From positions 38,988 through 102,987 of the forward strand of contig NZ_NMZQ01000021.1 in the NCBI RefSeq assembly GCF_010093125.1: DNA of 64,000 nucleotides, in the 5' to 3' direction. The translations under genes and the position numbers were made by a program. Positions 11,894-20,872 of this stretch are shown here, piece by piece. Position 1 is the stretch's first letter; each line of letters begins with the position of its first letter. The notes beneath the pieces are model-generated. The model saw only the letters and a list, made by a program, of their open reading frames with translations, was not told the origin of the DNA and did no database searches. The DNA comes from Veillonella sp. R32. Lineage in GTDB: Bacteria > Bacillota > Negativicutes > Veillonellales > Veillonellaceae.

Positions 11894-13468
11894 TTGAGTA
11901 TTTTTAATTATATGTTTGAAAATACCGACCAGATTATGCGCTTGTTATTAGAGCATATTCAGTTAACGGCTATTGCCGTAGGCCTAGCCATTATTGTAGG
12001 TTTACCCTTGGGGATTTTAATTAGTTATGTGAAACCTTTAAATAAACCTGTTATGGGGGCAACCAATTTAATTCAGGCTGTGCCTAGTATGGCTCTATTA
12101 GGTTTTGCGATTCCTTTATTAGGGATTGGTACCTTGCCGTCAGTTATTGTAGTATTCCTATACTCGCTGTTACCAATCGTAAAGAATACTTACATTGGTA
12201 TTAGCCAGATTTCACCAGGGACGATTGAAGCGGCTCGAGGAATTGGTTTGACCCGTCAGCAAATTTTATGGAAAGTACAGTTGCCGTTGACGTTGCCTAT
12301 GTTAATGGCTGGTGTTCGTATTTCTGCCGTAACAGCAGTCGGTCTTATGACAATTGCGGCCTTTATCGGAGCTGGTGGTTTAGGTTTCTTAGTGTTTAGT
12401 GGTATTAGTTCCGTCAATAATGGTATGATTTTGGCCGGAGCGATTCCAGCCTGTATTTTGGCCTTAGTTATTGACTGGGTATTATCACAAGTAGAATCGT
12501 TGGTAACGCCTGTAAGTTTACAGTCAGAATTATTAAAAACAAGAGCTACTCTGACAGTGAAACGTCGCCGTCAAAAGTGGAGCGTTGGTATCGTTATAGC
12601 CTTGTTAGTCGTTATGTTTGGTAACAATGTATACAGTAGTTTTGTCAAAGATCCAAATACTATTCGCATTGGTAGTAAGCAGTTTACTGAGCAGTTAGTG
12701 CTTGGTAATATGCTATCCGAAATGATTCAAAAAAATACGGATATTAAAGTAGAAAGTCATCTTGGGGCTGGTGGTACGCAGGTGTTATTTAATGCTATGG
12801 AAAAAGGCGATATTGATGCCTATATTGACTATACCGGTACAGCCTATGTAGATATTTTGAAACATGATCCTATTAATGATGCAGAGCAAGTATATAATAC
12901 GTCTAAGCAAGAATTAGCGGATAAACATAAGATTGCATTGTTGACGGCGGCCCCATTTAGTAATACGTATACCTTAGCAGTAGATCCTAAAATAGCCCAA
13001 GAATATAATTTGCATACTATGAGTGATTTGAGCCAAGTTGCTAGCTCTTTGAATGCAGGGACTACGCTTGAGTTCTTAAATCGTCAAGATGGTTTACTAG
13101 GGGTACAAAAAGAATATGGTTTTACCTTTAAAGATGCTAAAGGGATTGACGGCGCTACTCGTTATGTAGCGTTAGCTAGTGGTGATGTGCAGGTTGTAGA
13201 TGCATTTTCTACGGATGGTTTGTTGAAAAAGTATAACTTAACGGTACTAGAGGATGACAAAGGGGTATTCCCGCCATATTATGGTGTACCTTTAGTTCGT
13301 GAAGAAACATTAGAAGCCCATCCTGAGTTAAAAGACGTCATTGATCGTATGATGGCAACCTTAGATACAGAGACTATGCGTGAGTTGAATTATCAAGTAG
13401 ACGTAGAGCATAAGAACCCTAAAGAAGTAGCACATACCTTCTTAGTATCTAAAGGTTTAATTAAATAA
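11894..13468 (+). CDS. osmolyte ABC importer, fused permease and substrate-binding protein
   Basis: A 524-aa fusion. Residues about 1-215 are a multispan permease with the EAA-type loop AARGIGLTRQQILWKVQLPL, and a further membrane segment sits near 225-250. From about residue 255 there is an OpuAC-type substrate-binding domain, starting IRIGSKQFTEQLVLGNML and including DAYIDYTGTAY. In this arrangement the binding domain is tethered outside the inner membrane. A TTG start is used, with GGAGGTGG 6 bases upstream, directly after the ATPase stop. Betaine, choline or carnitine are likely substrates; the exact one is not readable. Confidence 0.88.
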   Translation: MSIFNYMFENTDQIMRLLLEHIQLTAIAVGLAIIVGLPLGILISYVKPLNKPVMGATNLIQAVPSMALLGFAIPLLGIGTLPSVIVVFLYSLLPIVKNTYIGISQISPGTIEAARGIGLTRQQILWKVQLPLTLPMLMAGVRISAVTAVGLMTIAAFIGAGGLGFLVFSGISSVNNGMILAGAIPACILALVIDWVLSQVESLVTPVSLQSELLKTRATLTVKRRRQKWSVGIVIALLVVMFGNNVYSSFVKDPNTIRIGSKQFTEQLVLGNMLSEMIQKNTDIKVESHLGAGGTQVLFNAMEKGDIDAYIDYTGTAYVDILKHDPINDAEQVYNTSKQELADKHKIALLTAAPFSNTYTLAVDPKIAQEYNLHTMSDLSQVASSLNAGTTLEFLNRQDGLLGVQKEYGFTFKDAKGIDGATRYVALASGDVQVVDAFSTDGLLKKYNLTVLEDDKGVFPPYYGVPLVREETLEAHPELKDVIDRMMATLDTETMRELNYQVDVEHKNPKEVAHTFLVSKGLIK

Positions 13469-13554
13469 CATAATAGTATATAAGTAGAATGATTCAGTTA
13501 AAATCGAGTTGATTGAATCTGAAATCAGTAAAACTACAGATAATAGCAATATTG

Positions 13555-13590
13555 ATGGCGATAAGATACAAATATCTTATCGCCATTTTT
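13555..13590 (+). terminator. Rho-independent terminator after the osmolyte importer
   Basis: A perfect 14-bp stem ATGGCGATAAGATA / TATCTTATCGCCAT, 4-base loop, then TTTTT. Confidence 0.9.
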
Positions 13591-13622
13591 CATAGTTTGC
13601 ATAATAGATTTTCGAATTTAGA

Positions 13623-13674
13623 TTGATTTTTTCGTTGTATAGTGTATGATAAATACATAATCAATATAGATTAT
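13623..13674 (+). promoter_or_regulatory. ahpC promoter and downstream palindrome
   Basis: TTGATT (13623-13628), 16 bases, TATGAT (13645-13650). Just downstream, ATAATC (13657-13662) and GATTAT (13669-13674) form an inverted repeat 6 bases apart. It resembles in style the AT-rich palindromes bound by Fur/PerR-type regulators, but the regulator is unknown. Confidence 0.45.
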
Positions 13675-13753
13675 TTGTTGTTAATATCTATCAATTAAAA
13701 TGACTAGTTGGTAGCTTATGATGGTATAGTAACTAATAAGGAGTGACACACAG

Positions 13754-14317
13754 ATGGCAATTATCGGTAAAGAACTTCCAGAATTTTCCTTACAAGGTTT
13801 TAGAAATCCAGATGTAGTAACCGTAACTAAAGCAGACGTAGTTGGTAAATGGAGCGTATTCGTATTCTATCCAGCTGACTTCACGTTTGTATGTCCTACA
13901 GAACTTGAAGATTTACAGTCTCATTACGCAGAATTACAGGAAATGGGCGTAGAAGTATTCTCCGTGTCCGTTGACTCTGAATTCGTACATAAAGCATGGG
14001 CTGACGCTTCGCCTAACATCGCTAAAATTCAGTACACTATGTTAGCTGATCAGAAACATGAATTAGCTGATTTCTTTGAAACTTTCTCTGAAGCAGAAGG
14101 CCGCGCTTACCGTGGTTCCTTCGTAGTTAATCCAGAAGGTAAAGTAGAAACTGCTGAAATTCACAACATGGGGATTGGCCGCTCTGCTGACGAATTAGTT
14201 CGTAAAGTACAGGCTGCTCAGTTTGTAGCTAAACATGGTGATCAGGTTTGCCCAGCTAAATGGAAACCAGGTGCTGATACCTTGAAACCAGGTTTGGACT
14301 TAGTAGGTAAATTATAA
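13754..14317 (+). CDS. ahpC: alkyl hydroperoxide reductase C (2-Cys peroxiredoxin)
   Basis: A 187-aa cytosolic peroxiredoxin that reduces H2O2 and organic peroxides. The peroxidatic Cys47 is in FTFVCPTE and the resolving Cys166 is in DQVCPAKW; the catalytic Arg is in the following helix region. This is the AhpC/Prx1 subtype. No ahpF flavoprotein reductase lies beside it, so the reductant must be encoded elsewhere. It is monocistronic, with an AAGGAG site upstream and a terminator behind. Confidence 0.95.
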   Translation: MAIIGKELPEFSLQGFRNPDVVTVTKADVVGKWSVFVFYPADFTFVCPTELEDLQSHYAELQEMGVEVFSVSVDSEFVHKAWADASPNIAKIQYTMLADQKHELADFFETFSEAEGRAYRGSFVVNPEGKVETAEIHNMGIGRSADELVRKVQAAQFVAKHGDQVCPAKWKPGADTLKPGLDLVGKL

Positions 14318-14688
14318 TTTAAATAAGCTATTAGTGCGTCCCTCCCCCTTTGCACTAGTAGCTGTCATAGATTAGTTTAATCCCTTTTCCTCAAAAACCG
14401 GCGGTGCGAGAGATTCTCGACCGCTGGTTTTTTCTACCCAAAATTTCACAGATTGTAGAGCGACGAATAATATATTGCGATATTTAAAATTTTAATAAAT
14501 GTATTCGTAAAAGGCAATAAAACTTGATTGAATAGGTGTTTACAACTTAGAATTTTTATTCATGATTATTATCGAAAACTTGGTGGATTGAAATTATTAG
14601 ATTTATTGGGCGATATAGTATATAATATATAGCATAGAATAAGGTTAAAGGAATGAAAGGCTAGGGTTAAGTAAAAGGAGTATTGGGT
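14318..14688. other. ahpC-arsR intergenic region
   Basis: Apart from the ahpC terminator at 14393-14433 this AT-rich stretch holds no gene. A plausible arsR promoter lies in the TATAATATATAG area around 14622-14634. I see no clear operator palindrome. Confidence 0.5.
14393..14433 (+). terminator. Rho-independent terminator after ahpC
   Basis: Stem AAAACCGGCGGT / ACCGCTGGTTTT with one mismatch; an inner CGAGA/TCTCG extends the hairpin, and a T run follows. Confidence 0.85.
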
Positions 14689-15024
14689 ATGGAAGTATCA
14701 TACGAGAGATTGGCGAGTATTTTTAAGGCGTTAAGTGATGAGACTAGATTACATATAATCGACATGTTGTCATGTAATGAATTATGTGCTTGCGACATTT
14801 TAGCAAGTTTTAATCTGTCTCAATCCACGTTGAGCTATCATATGAAAATTCTCATTGATGCTGGAGTTGTAAATTCACAGCGTAATGGTCTTTGGACGCG
14901 GTATTCAATTAATGAAACTACGTTTGATGAGCTAGTAAAAATTTTGCCTGAATTGTATAAAACTAAAGATGAATGTATTTGTGCTCAGATTAAATACTGT
15001 CGCTTAGAAGATAAGCCAGAATAA
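14689..15024 (+). CDS. ArsR/SmtB family metalloregulator with an ArsR-type CxC site
   Basis: A 111-aa winged-helix repressor. The metal site ELCACDIL (Cys33, Cys35) corresponds to the ELCVCDL box in helix 3 of arsenite-sensing ArsR proteins. The DNA-reading helix is about NLSQSTLSYHMKILIDAG. Further cysteines sit near the C terminus (ECICAQIKYC). The ATG at 14689 follows AAAGGAG by 8 bases; a TTG at 14683 is too close to it. No arsenite pump or reductase is adjacent; dinB follows 11 bases later. Confidence 0.85.
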   Translation: MEVSYERLASIFKALSDETRLHIIDMLSCNELCACDILASFNLSQSTLSYHMKILIDAGVVNSQRNGLWTRYSINETTFDELVKILPELYKTKDECICAQIKYCRLEDKPE

Positions 15025-15035
15025 TAGGAGTAACT

Positions 15036-16232
15036 ATGAGACGTTGGATTATGCATGTGGATATGGATGCGTTTTATGCATCGGTGGAACAACGTGATAA
15101 TCCTGAGTATAGAGGCCGCCCGGTAATCGTTGGCGGCCTTTCTTCGCGTGGTGTGGTAGCAACGGCTTCCTATGAAGCGCGTAAGCTGGGGGTTCACTCG
15201 GCCATGAGCATTGTAAAGGCGAAAGAACTATGCCCAGATGGTATTTATCTACGGCCACGTTTTGCGGTATATCACGACATTTCCGAACAAGTCCATGAAA
15301 TTATGCACCGTTATACGCCCTATATTGAGCCCTTATCCCTAGACGAAGCCTTTTTAGATGTAACGGGACTCCACGGTCGTTTTACGGGGCCCTATGCGTT
15401 AGGTAAAGCGATTAAAGAAGACATTTGGGAAGCCACTGGCTTAGTAGCCTCTGTGGGGGTGGCGCCCAATAAATATTTGGCTAAGTTGGCTTCTGACATT
15501 AAAAAGCCCAATGGCCTTGTGGTGGTGCCTTATGGTAAAGAGGCGGAATTTGTAGCTCCTTTACCAGTCAAACGCTTGTGGGGCGTTGGCAAGCAAATGA
15601 CGAAACGCTTACAAGAGGCTGGTTTTTATAAAATTGGTCAATTAGCAGCCTTGCCGGATGAACGGGCATTAAAATCAATTGCTGGTAATCAAGCAAAACG
15701 TTTATATGATATGGCGCGGGGTATTGATGAGCGGCCCGTTGAATATGAGCGACAAGTTCATTCCATTGGCAATGAGTTGACCTATGAAGAAGATTTAATA
15801 GATCCGCAATTAATCGACCAAGAATGGTATTTTTTTGCTCATAAAGTAGCTAAGCGTTTACGGCAACAAAATTTAAAGGGCCGTACTATTGCGATTAAGG
15901 TTCGTTTCAACGATTTTGAAACGCTGAGTCGTCAAAAACGGATTGAAGTGCCCACAGATAATGAAGAAACACTGTACCGAGTAGGTATGATGTTGTATAA
16001 TAAACTCAATATAAATAAACCAATTCGCTTATTAGGTCTTACTGTCAGTGATTTTGCTGGAGCATTGGGGCAGACATCTCTATTTGAGGAGGAGACGTTT
16101 CAGGAAGATCTAGCAAGAGCGATGGATGGGCTGGAAGCGAAATTTGGTGAAGGTATTGTTATGAAGGGGGCCCTTTGGCAACGGGCAACCCAACAAAAGA
16201 GAGAGGAAGAGAATCACAATGAAACATTTTAA
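15036..16232 (+). CDS. dinB: DNA polymerase IV (Y family)
   Basis: A 398-aa error-prone translesion polymerase. Catalytic acidic residues are seen in MHVDMDAFYASVEQ (Asp8 region) and in SLDEAFLDV (about residues 102-106). The steric-gate region, helix-hairpin-helix thumb and little-finger domain follow. A C-terminal motif QTSLFEEE resembles the beta-clamp binding peptide QxxLF. It sits 11 bases after arsR and overlaps the next gene by 14 bases. I see no consensus SOS box upstream. Confidence 0.94.
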   Translation: MRRWIMHVDMDAFYASVEQRDNPEYRGRPVIVGGLSSRGVVATASYEARKLGVHSAMSIVKAKELCPDGIYLRPRFAVYHDISEQVHEIMHRYTPYIEPLSLDEAFLDVTGLHGRFTGPYALGKAIKEDIWEATGLVASVGVAPNKYLAKLASDIKKPNGLVVVPYGKEAEFVAPLPVKRLWGVGKQMTKRLQEAGFYKIGQLAALPDERALKSIAGNQAKRLYDMARGIDERPVEYERQVHSIGNELTYEEDLIDPQLIDQEWYFFAHKVAKRLRQQNLKGRTIAIKVRFNDFETLSRQKRIEVPTDNEETLYRVGMMLYNKLNINKPIRLLGLTVSDFAGALGQTSLFEEETFQEDLARAMDGLEAKFGEGIVMKGALWQRATQQKREEENHNETF

Positions 16233-17514
16233 ACTGAAATATGGCCGCGGCTATGTAGAATTTGATTTACCCACCCAAGAGGTGTTGAATGTAGTAGAAG
16301 GGGCTGAATATCCTGCTCTTGATGACATGAGCAGTGCGCTTGTAGAAGCATTGAATAATCCAACGGGGACAGCGCCTTTGAAGGATATTGTACAACCTAA
16401 TGAATCCGTTTGTATTGTAGTGTCTGACATTACCCGTGCTTGGATTGGCTATCATGCGTTTTTACCAACTTTGTTAAATTACTTAAATGAAGCAGGTGTG
16501 CCTGATGATAAGATTTTCCTTTTAATTGCCTATGGCGCCCATCGCTTACAAAGTGAAGCAGAATCGCGCGCTGAGTTTGGCGATGAAGTGGTAAATCGCG
16601 TACGCATTGAACATAGTAGTGGCATTAATCCAGATAGTAAATTCCGTCATCTAGGCGAAACTTCTCACGGCGTACCTATTGAAGTCAATGAATTAGCTTT
16701 AGATGCAGACCGTTTGATTTTGACAGGTGGCATTGTGTATCATTTGATGGCTGGTTTCGGTGGTGGTCGTAAGGCTATTTTGCCAGGGATTTCCTCTTAT
16801 CAAACGATTCAAAAGAATCATTGCTTATGCTTGCTAGATAATGTAGGGGATGGCACCAATCCAGATATTGTAAGTGGTAATATTTCTCATAATATTATGC
16901 ATGATGATCAGATGGAACATGGCCGTGCTGTAGAAGCTGATTTCTTAATTAATAGCGTAGCTAATACGGAAGGTAAAGTGGCTAAATTTGTTTGTGGTCA
17001 TTGGGAAGATGCTTGGCTTGAAGGCACTAAGCTTGTTGAAACGATTTATGGTGTTGAAATTAGTGGCCTAGCAGATTGCGTTATTGCTACATCGGGTGGT
17101 TATCCCAAAGATATTAACTTATATCAAGGCGTTAAGACCCAAGTGAATGCGGTCAGTGCTTGTAAACCAGGCGGGGTGGTTATCCTCTTAATGGAATTGG
17201 ATGATATTAATGAACCTGGTGAATTTATTGATTGGTTTGAAACTTGCGATTTGCGCGAACGGGAAATTAAATTGCGTAATGGTTTTACCGTACCAGGCTT
17301 TATTTCCTTACATTTAGGGGAAGATTTCAAAAAATATCGCCATATTTTAGTAACAAAACCTGAAAATAAACCAACTTGTGATCGAGTTGGCATTGATGTA
17401 GTAACGTCGATTGATGAAGCATTGGCACATGCGGCTAAGATTTTAGGCCGTGAAGATTACACTGTTAACGTAATGCCGTTAGCAAGTAATACGGTACCTA
17501 TGTTGAAAAAATAG
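16219..17514 (+). CDS. LarA-family nickel-pincer racemase-like protein
   Basis: A 431-aa member of the lactate racemase (LarA) family (DUF2088). The N-terminal domain has a YGAHRLQSEAE segment. The conserved core has GGIVYHLMAGFGGGRKAILPG with the His and Lys residues that in LarA contact the Ni-pincer cofactor, then QKNH. LarA proper needs LarB, LarC and LarE to make the cofactor; none is in this window. LarA homologues act on many 2-hydroxy acids, so lactate is only one possibility. It overlaps dinB by 14 bases. Confidence 0.8.
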   Translation: MKHFKLKYGRGYVEFDLPTQEVLNVVEGAEYPALDDMSSALVEALNNPTGTAPLKDIVQPNESVCIVVSDITRAWIGYHAFLPTLLNYLNEAGVPDDKIFLLIAYGAHRLQSEAESRAEFGDEVVNRVRIEHSSGINPDSKFRHLGETSHGVPIEVNELALDADRLILTGGIVYHLMAGFGGGRKAILPGISSYQTIQKNHCLCLLDNVGDGTNPDIVSGNISHNIMHDDQMEHGRAVEADFLINSVANTEGKVAKFVCGHWEDAWLEGTKLVETIYGVEISGLADCVIATSGGYPKDINLYQGVKTQVNAVSACKPGGVVILLMELDDINEPGEFIDWFETCDLREREIKLRNGFTVPGFISLHLGEDFKKYRHILVTKPENKPTCDRVGIDVVTSIDEALAHAAKILGREDYTVNVMPLASNTVPMLKK

Positions 17515-17593
17515 AAATGGTAAGTGGTAGTCGTTTTTAGCAGAAGTAACACGAGTTAGCACGATTTTCTTGTAAAAGATAGGAGCTGGGAAT

Positions 17594-19159
17594 ATGCATA
17601 ATCGTCATGGCATTATTGGTAAGTCCGTTATTGATTCCGTTCGTCGTTCGTTGCAGAATAAGTATGCTGAAGATCGTCACATTCAACAGATGATTGAGGA
17701 GTTGGATGCAGCCGATGATTTGACGTATGAAGAATTACATATTACAAAGCAAGCCTATGAAGAAGTGAAATCCCGCTTATTTTACACGGCTTTATTGGAC
17801 AGTTTGTGGCAAGAAATTAGTGAAACCCAAGATTTATTAGCTCAACTTCATGTGTATGATTCCTTAGAAGAAGAGTTTCAGAGTCAAGGGGATGAATTAA
17901 CTAAGGAAGAGCTTACCATAGATCAAGTGGATTTAGCAGATGTGGATGTAACGGAACGGCCTTTAGCGGTTCGTCAAACCAGTGCGGTGGCAGAACGGCA
18001 AGCGGGCACTGTAGCAGCTCGACAAGAGGGCACAATAGCTGCTCGGCAAGAGGGGGCGGTAGTAGCACGTTCTGAAGGTGTAGTAGTAAGTTCTGTCAAC
18101 TCTGAGGCGAATGAAACAAATCCTAATTTAACGAGCTCTAAATCGGCTACTACGGGCGTAACGGCTTCGAGAGCGGTGCTTGATACGGAAGTACCTTGGG
18201 CACCTCTTACTCAAGGTCAAGCGGAAGCTAACGATTTGGCAGTAGAAAATACTGCTGTAGGTACGAAGGCGGTTCTTAATGCTAAAGCGGCTACAGCAAG
18301 CTCTGTTGCTGATTCTGAGGAAGCTGATGATGAAGCGGTAGCTACTGACGAAACATCGGATGTAACAGCCTTTAAGAGTGCTAAAGAAGACAAAAAAAGT
18401 AAGGCTCATAAAACGAAGGCTAAAGAAGATGTCTATGATGATAGGGACGCTAATGAGTTTCCTACCGGTGAAATCTTTTTACAAGATATTTTCAATATGT
18501 TAAGCAAGGGATTGCCTCAAGGGGAAGCAGGGCAACTTACCATAGACGATCTTATGCAACATACGGAATGGAAAGAGTTTAAAAAACTAGCGAAACAAGC
18601 GAAAAAATCCATTAAAAAAGCACAAAAAACAGCTAAAAAAGAAGCAAAAAAATTAGCGAAAGATACTAAGAAGGAAACGAAGAAAGCTTTAAAAAAAGCA
18701 AAGCGGGCTAAACAAGATGTAGAGTTGCTCAGCGAGTCTTGGTATCAAGACTTTGAAGCCACTAGTGAAGAATTAGCCAAAGAAGCTAAGGGAAAAACAA
18801 AAAAAGCTAAAGGCAAGGCTTGTGAAACGCTAGAGGCTACGAGAGATAAAGCTACGGAAGTAGCCAACAAAGTGGATCAGCAAAAGCAGGAGCTAGTAGC
18901 AAAAGCCACTGAAGTTAGTTCACAAGCAAAAGAAAAAGGGCATGAAGTAACAGCCAAAGCGAAAGATAAGGCTAGTGAAGTGAAGGAGCAAGCAAAAGAT
19001 AAAGCTAGCGATGTAGTGGAACAAGCTAAAGCAACGGTACAAACAGTTACTGAAAAGGCTAGTGATGTGAAAGAAACTATGCAAGATTTAGGCCGTTCAG
19101 CGGTTCTTCAAGTACTAGATATTGTAGAAGCAGCGATTCAAAAAAAGCCAAAAAAGTAG
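17594..19159 (+). CDS. Lys/Ala-rich low-complexity protein of unknown function
   Basis: A 521-aa protein I cannot assign to a family. The N-terminal 100 residues are helical and acidic. Residues about 125-165 hold imperfect repeats of VAARQEG type, followed by a Ser/Thr/Ala-rich stretch. From about residue 330 it is very lysine- and alanine-rich, with heptad-like and 11-mer-like repeats (KAKDKASEVKEQAKDKASD). These recall LEA or apolipoprotein-like amphipathic helices. No signal peptide is seen. The last codons contain two in-phase A AAA AAG heptamers before the TAG stop, and a Cys-rich reading frame continues in the -1 frame. Confidence 0.7.
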   Translation: MHNRHGIIGKSVIDSVRRSLQNKYAEDRHIQQMIEELDAADDLTYEELHITKQAYEEVKSRLFYTALLDSLWQEISETQDLLAQLHVYDSLEEEFQSQGDELTKEELTIDQVDLADVDVTERPLAVRQTSAVAERQAGTVAARQEGTIAARQEGAVVARSEGVVVSSVNSEANETNPNLTSSKSATTGVTASRAVLDTEVPWAPLTQGQAEANDLAVENTAVGTKAVLNAKAATASSVADSEEADDEAVATDETSDVTAFKSAKEDKKSKAHKTKAKEDVYDDRDANEFPTGEIFLQDIFNMLSKGLPQGEAGQLTIDDLMQHTEWKEFKKLAKQAKKSIKKAQKTAKKEAKKLAKDTKKETKKALKKAKRAKQDVELLSESWYQDFEATSEELAKEAKGKTKKAKGKACETLEATRDKATEVANKVDQQKQELVAKATEVSSQAKEKGHEVTAKAKDKASEVKEQAKDKASDVVEQAKATVQTVTEKASDVKETMQDLGRSAVLQVLDIVEAAIQKKPKK

Positions 19160-19176
19160 TGCACCTTGGTGGCACT
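19141..19176 (+). promoter_or_regulatory. candidate -1 ribosomal frameshift site
   Basis: Two slippery heptamers A AAA AAG in the zero frame (19141-19147 and 19150-19156) precede the TAG at 19157-19159. A hairpin with stem AGTGC / GCACT plus ACC / GGT spans 19158-19176. The heptamer is the same as in the dnaX frameshift site of E. coli. In a lysine-rich gene the heptamer can also occur by chance. Confidence 0.4.
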
Positions 19177-19326
19177 AATCCTAAAATAGCTGAGTCAGCC
19201 AAGGTAGTTAAGAGAACATCTTTAACGGATGAGAAGGGGCGCTGTCAAGTTTGTAGTAATCGTTGTAAACCGGTACGAACAAATTGTAAAAAGCGGCAAC
19301 GAGCCTTAGCCAAACAAGGCTATTAA
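19159..19326 (+). CDS. Cys-rich 55-aa reading frame, overlapping the upstream stop
   Basis: An open frame starting at a GTG that shares its first base with the preceding TAG stop. It encodes 55 residues with four cysteines spaced C-x2-C-x3-C-x6-C (in CQVCSNRCKPVRTNC), flanked by Lys/Arg, like a small metal-binding knuckle. There is no good ribosome binding site. It could be expressed by -1 frameshifting as a C-terminal extension of the Lys-rich protein (about 577 aa in total), by stop-start reinitiation, or it could be a piece of that gene split by a frameshift mutation. Confidence 0.45.
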   Translation: MHLGGTNPKIAESAKVVKRTSLTDEKGRCQVCSNRCKPVRTNCKKRQRALAKQGY

Positions 19327-19649
19327 TCCTATAAGGCGGAATATGTAAGTCTTAGTTGTGAAGTGGTTCAGTTTTGGCCTATAATCGTCTGTTTTACTAT
19401 TTTGTCTTATAACCTTTTGATAAAAGTTATATACAGATACTTAAAGCTCCGTTCAGGATTTAGGCTGAACGGAGCTTTTGTTGTGCTAATTATATTTGAT
19501 TGTTAGTTTCTTAATGTATTAGTTAAGGCGTTAGCTAGTTTAGAAAGTTGGTTAGCTAGTTGGTTAGCTAGTTTAGGAAGTTGCTTACTTCCTAAACTCC
19601 TAAAACGCCTAATTTAACGTCTAACTTAACTCCTAATTTAATTCCTAAT
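19327..19649. other. intergenic region with terminator and short repeats
   Basis: No gene is seen. It holds the terminator at 19443-19480, three TTAGCTAG repeats (19531, 19552, 19564), a perfect 10-bp inverted repeat TTTAGGAAGT / ACTTCCTAAA (19572-19596), and several CCTAATTTAA-type copies at 19600-19650. Confidence 0.55.
19443..19480 (+). terminator. Rho-independent terminator
   Basis: A perfect 13-bp stem AAAGCTCCGTTCA / TGAACGGAGCTTT with a 10-base loop and a T run. It ends the arsR-dinB-larA-side transcripts. Confidence 0.85.
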
Positions 19650-20588
19650 TTAACGTTCCTCTGTATCAGGTAAAACAGGTGCTAAGTGACTGGCTGTTTG
19701 TTCAATTACATGTGAACGGAAATAGTTCACCCATAAACGAATGGCTGGTACAATCATGGAACGTTCATTCCAAATCATGCCTAATACCCAATTAATTCGG
19801 GGTTCGATAGGAATGGAAACGAGATGCTTACGGTCTAGTCGTTCACAAATTGTCTGGGGAAGAATAGCTGTGCCAAGGCCACTTTTCACGAGCTCAGTAA
19901 TAAAATCCCAGTTGTTACTTTGGGCCACGATTTGTGGTACTACGCCGATTTCCTGGAAACGACCTAGAATGATGTCGTACAGGGAAAAGGACGGATGGAA
20001 GAACACTAGCGGTTCTTTGCGAATTTCCTGTAAGGTAATAGATTCATAATTGGCAAATGGGGAATCTGGTTGCATAACATAATATAGGGGTTGATGATTA
20101 AAAATGTAGGTTTGCGTATCAGGATTTGTAAAATCTGATACGGGTAAGGTAACAAAGCCTACTTGTAGCTGACCATCTTGTACCAATTGGGCAATTTGGG
20201 GGGAGCCATGTTCGCTAACTTTTAGCGAAATTTGTGGGTACGCAGCCATAAAGTCGCGAATAATGGGCGATAAGAAGGACGAACCAATCATAGGGGGAAT
20301 ACCAAGGCTTAATTCGCCAGATTCCATATCATTAGTGTGATGCATTTGATGCTCTAATACTTCAAATTGGCGTACTAAGGCTTCGATTTGTGGCAATACG
20401 GCACAGGCTTCATTAGTTAACTCAATACGATGGCCACGACGGCGAAAGAGTTGCTTATTCCATTCTCCTTCTAATAGGCGTACGGCCTTACTGAGGGAGG
20501 GCTGGCTTACATGTAAGGTTTGGGCTGCTTTGGTAAAACTTTTTTGACGAGCTACTTCTACAAAATATTTTAAATGGGTAATATCCAT
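19650..20588 (-). CDS. LysR-type regulator, CidR-like by context
   Basis: A 312-aa LysR regulator. The N-terminal winged helix (about residues 1-60) has VARQKSFTKAAQTLHVSQPS as its helix-turn-helix. The substrate-binding domain (about 90-295) starts with LSLGIPPMIGSSFL. It is transcribed divergently from the cidA/lrgB pair, the position of CidR (YwbI) in Bacillus and Staphylococcus, where it responds to acetate/pyruvate metabolism. Its own role here is inferred from that context. The start is the ATG 4 bases downstream of an AGGAGG-like site. Confidence 0.85.
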   Translation of the reverse strand: MDITHLKYFVEVARQKSFTKAAQTLHVSQPSLSKAVRLLEGEWNKQLFRRRGHRIELTNEACAVLPQIEALVRQFEVLEHQMHHTNDMESGELSLGIPPMIGSSFLSPIIRDFMAAYPQISLKVSEHGSPQIAQLVQDGQLQVGFVTLPVSDFTNPDTQTYIFNHQPLYYVMQPDSPFANYESITLQEIRKEPLVFFHPSFSLYDIILGRFQEIGVVPQIVAQSNNWDFITELVKSGLGTAILPQTICERLDRKHLVSIPIEPRINWVLGMIWNERSMIVPAIRLWVNYFRSHVIEQTASHLAPVLPDTEER

Positions 20589-20744
20589 AATTTCCTCCTG
20601 CTATATATTTCTTCTTTTATTATAACTAATAAGAATATTGCCGTATAGGGAAAAAATATTATTTTTTTTATAAAAAATGAGATACAATAAGTCATGCCAA
20701 AGAGGATATCGAAAAATTCCTATTTGAGTAAACTATTCGTTCCA

Positions 20745-20805
20745 CATTCATTTCAAGAATGAACAGACCTAGTAAGCTTGCTATTTTATATTGATATAGG
20801 GCAAG
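20745..20805. promoter_or_regulatory. possible LysR-binding inverted repeats upstream of cidA
   Basis: CATTC (20745-20749) / GAATG (20757-20761), a short inverted repeat with ATTC-N-GAAT character, and CTTGC (20777-20781) / GCAAG (20801-20805). Both lie between the divergent LysR and cidA genes. The latter surrounds a TATTTTATATTGATATAG segment that could be the promoter. Confidence 0.35.
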
Positions 20806-20872
20806 TATGAGGCGGTGTTTTTTAACACGGATAGTGGTAACGAGCGTATTGATGTAGGGGAGGCAATGATAG

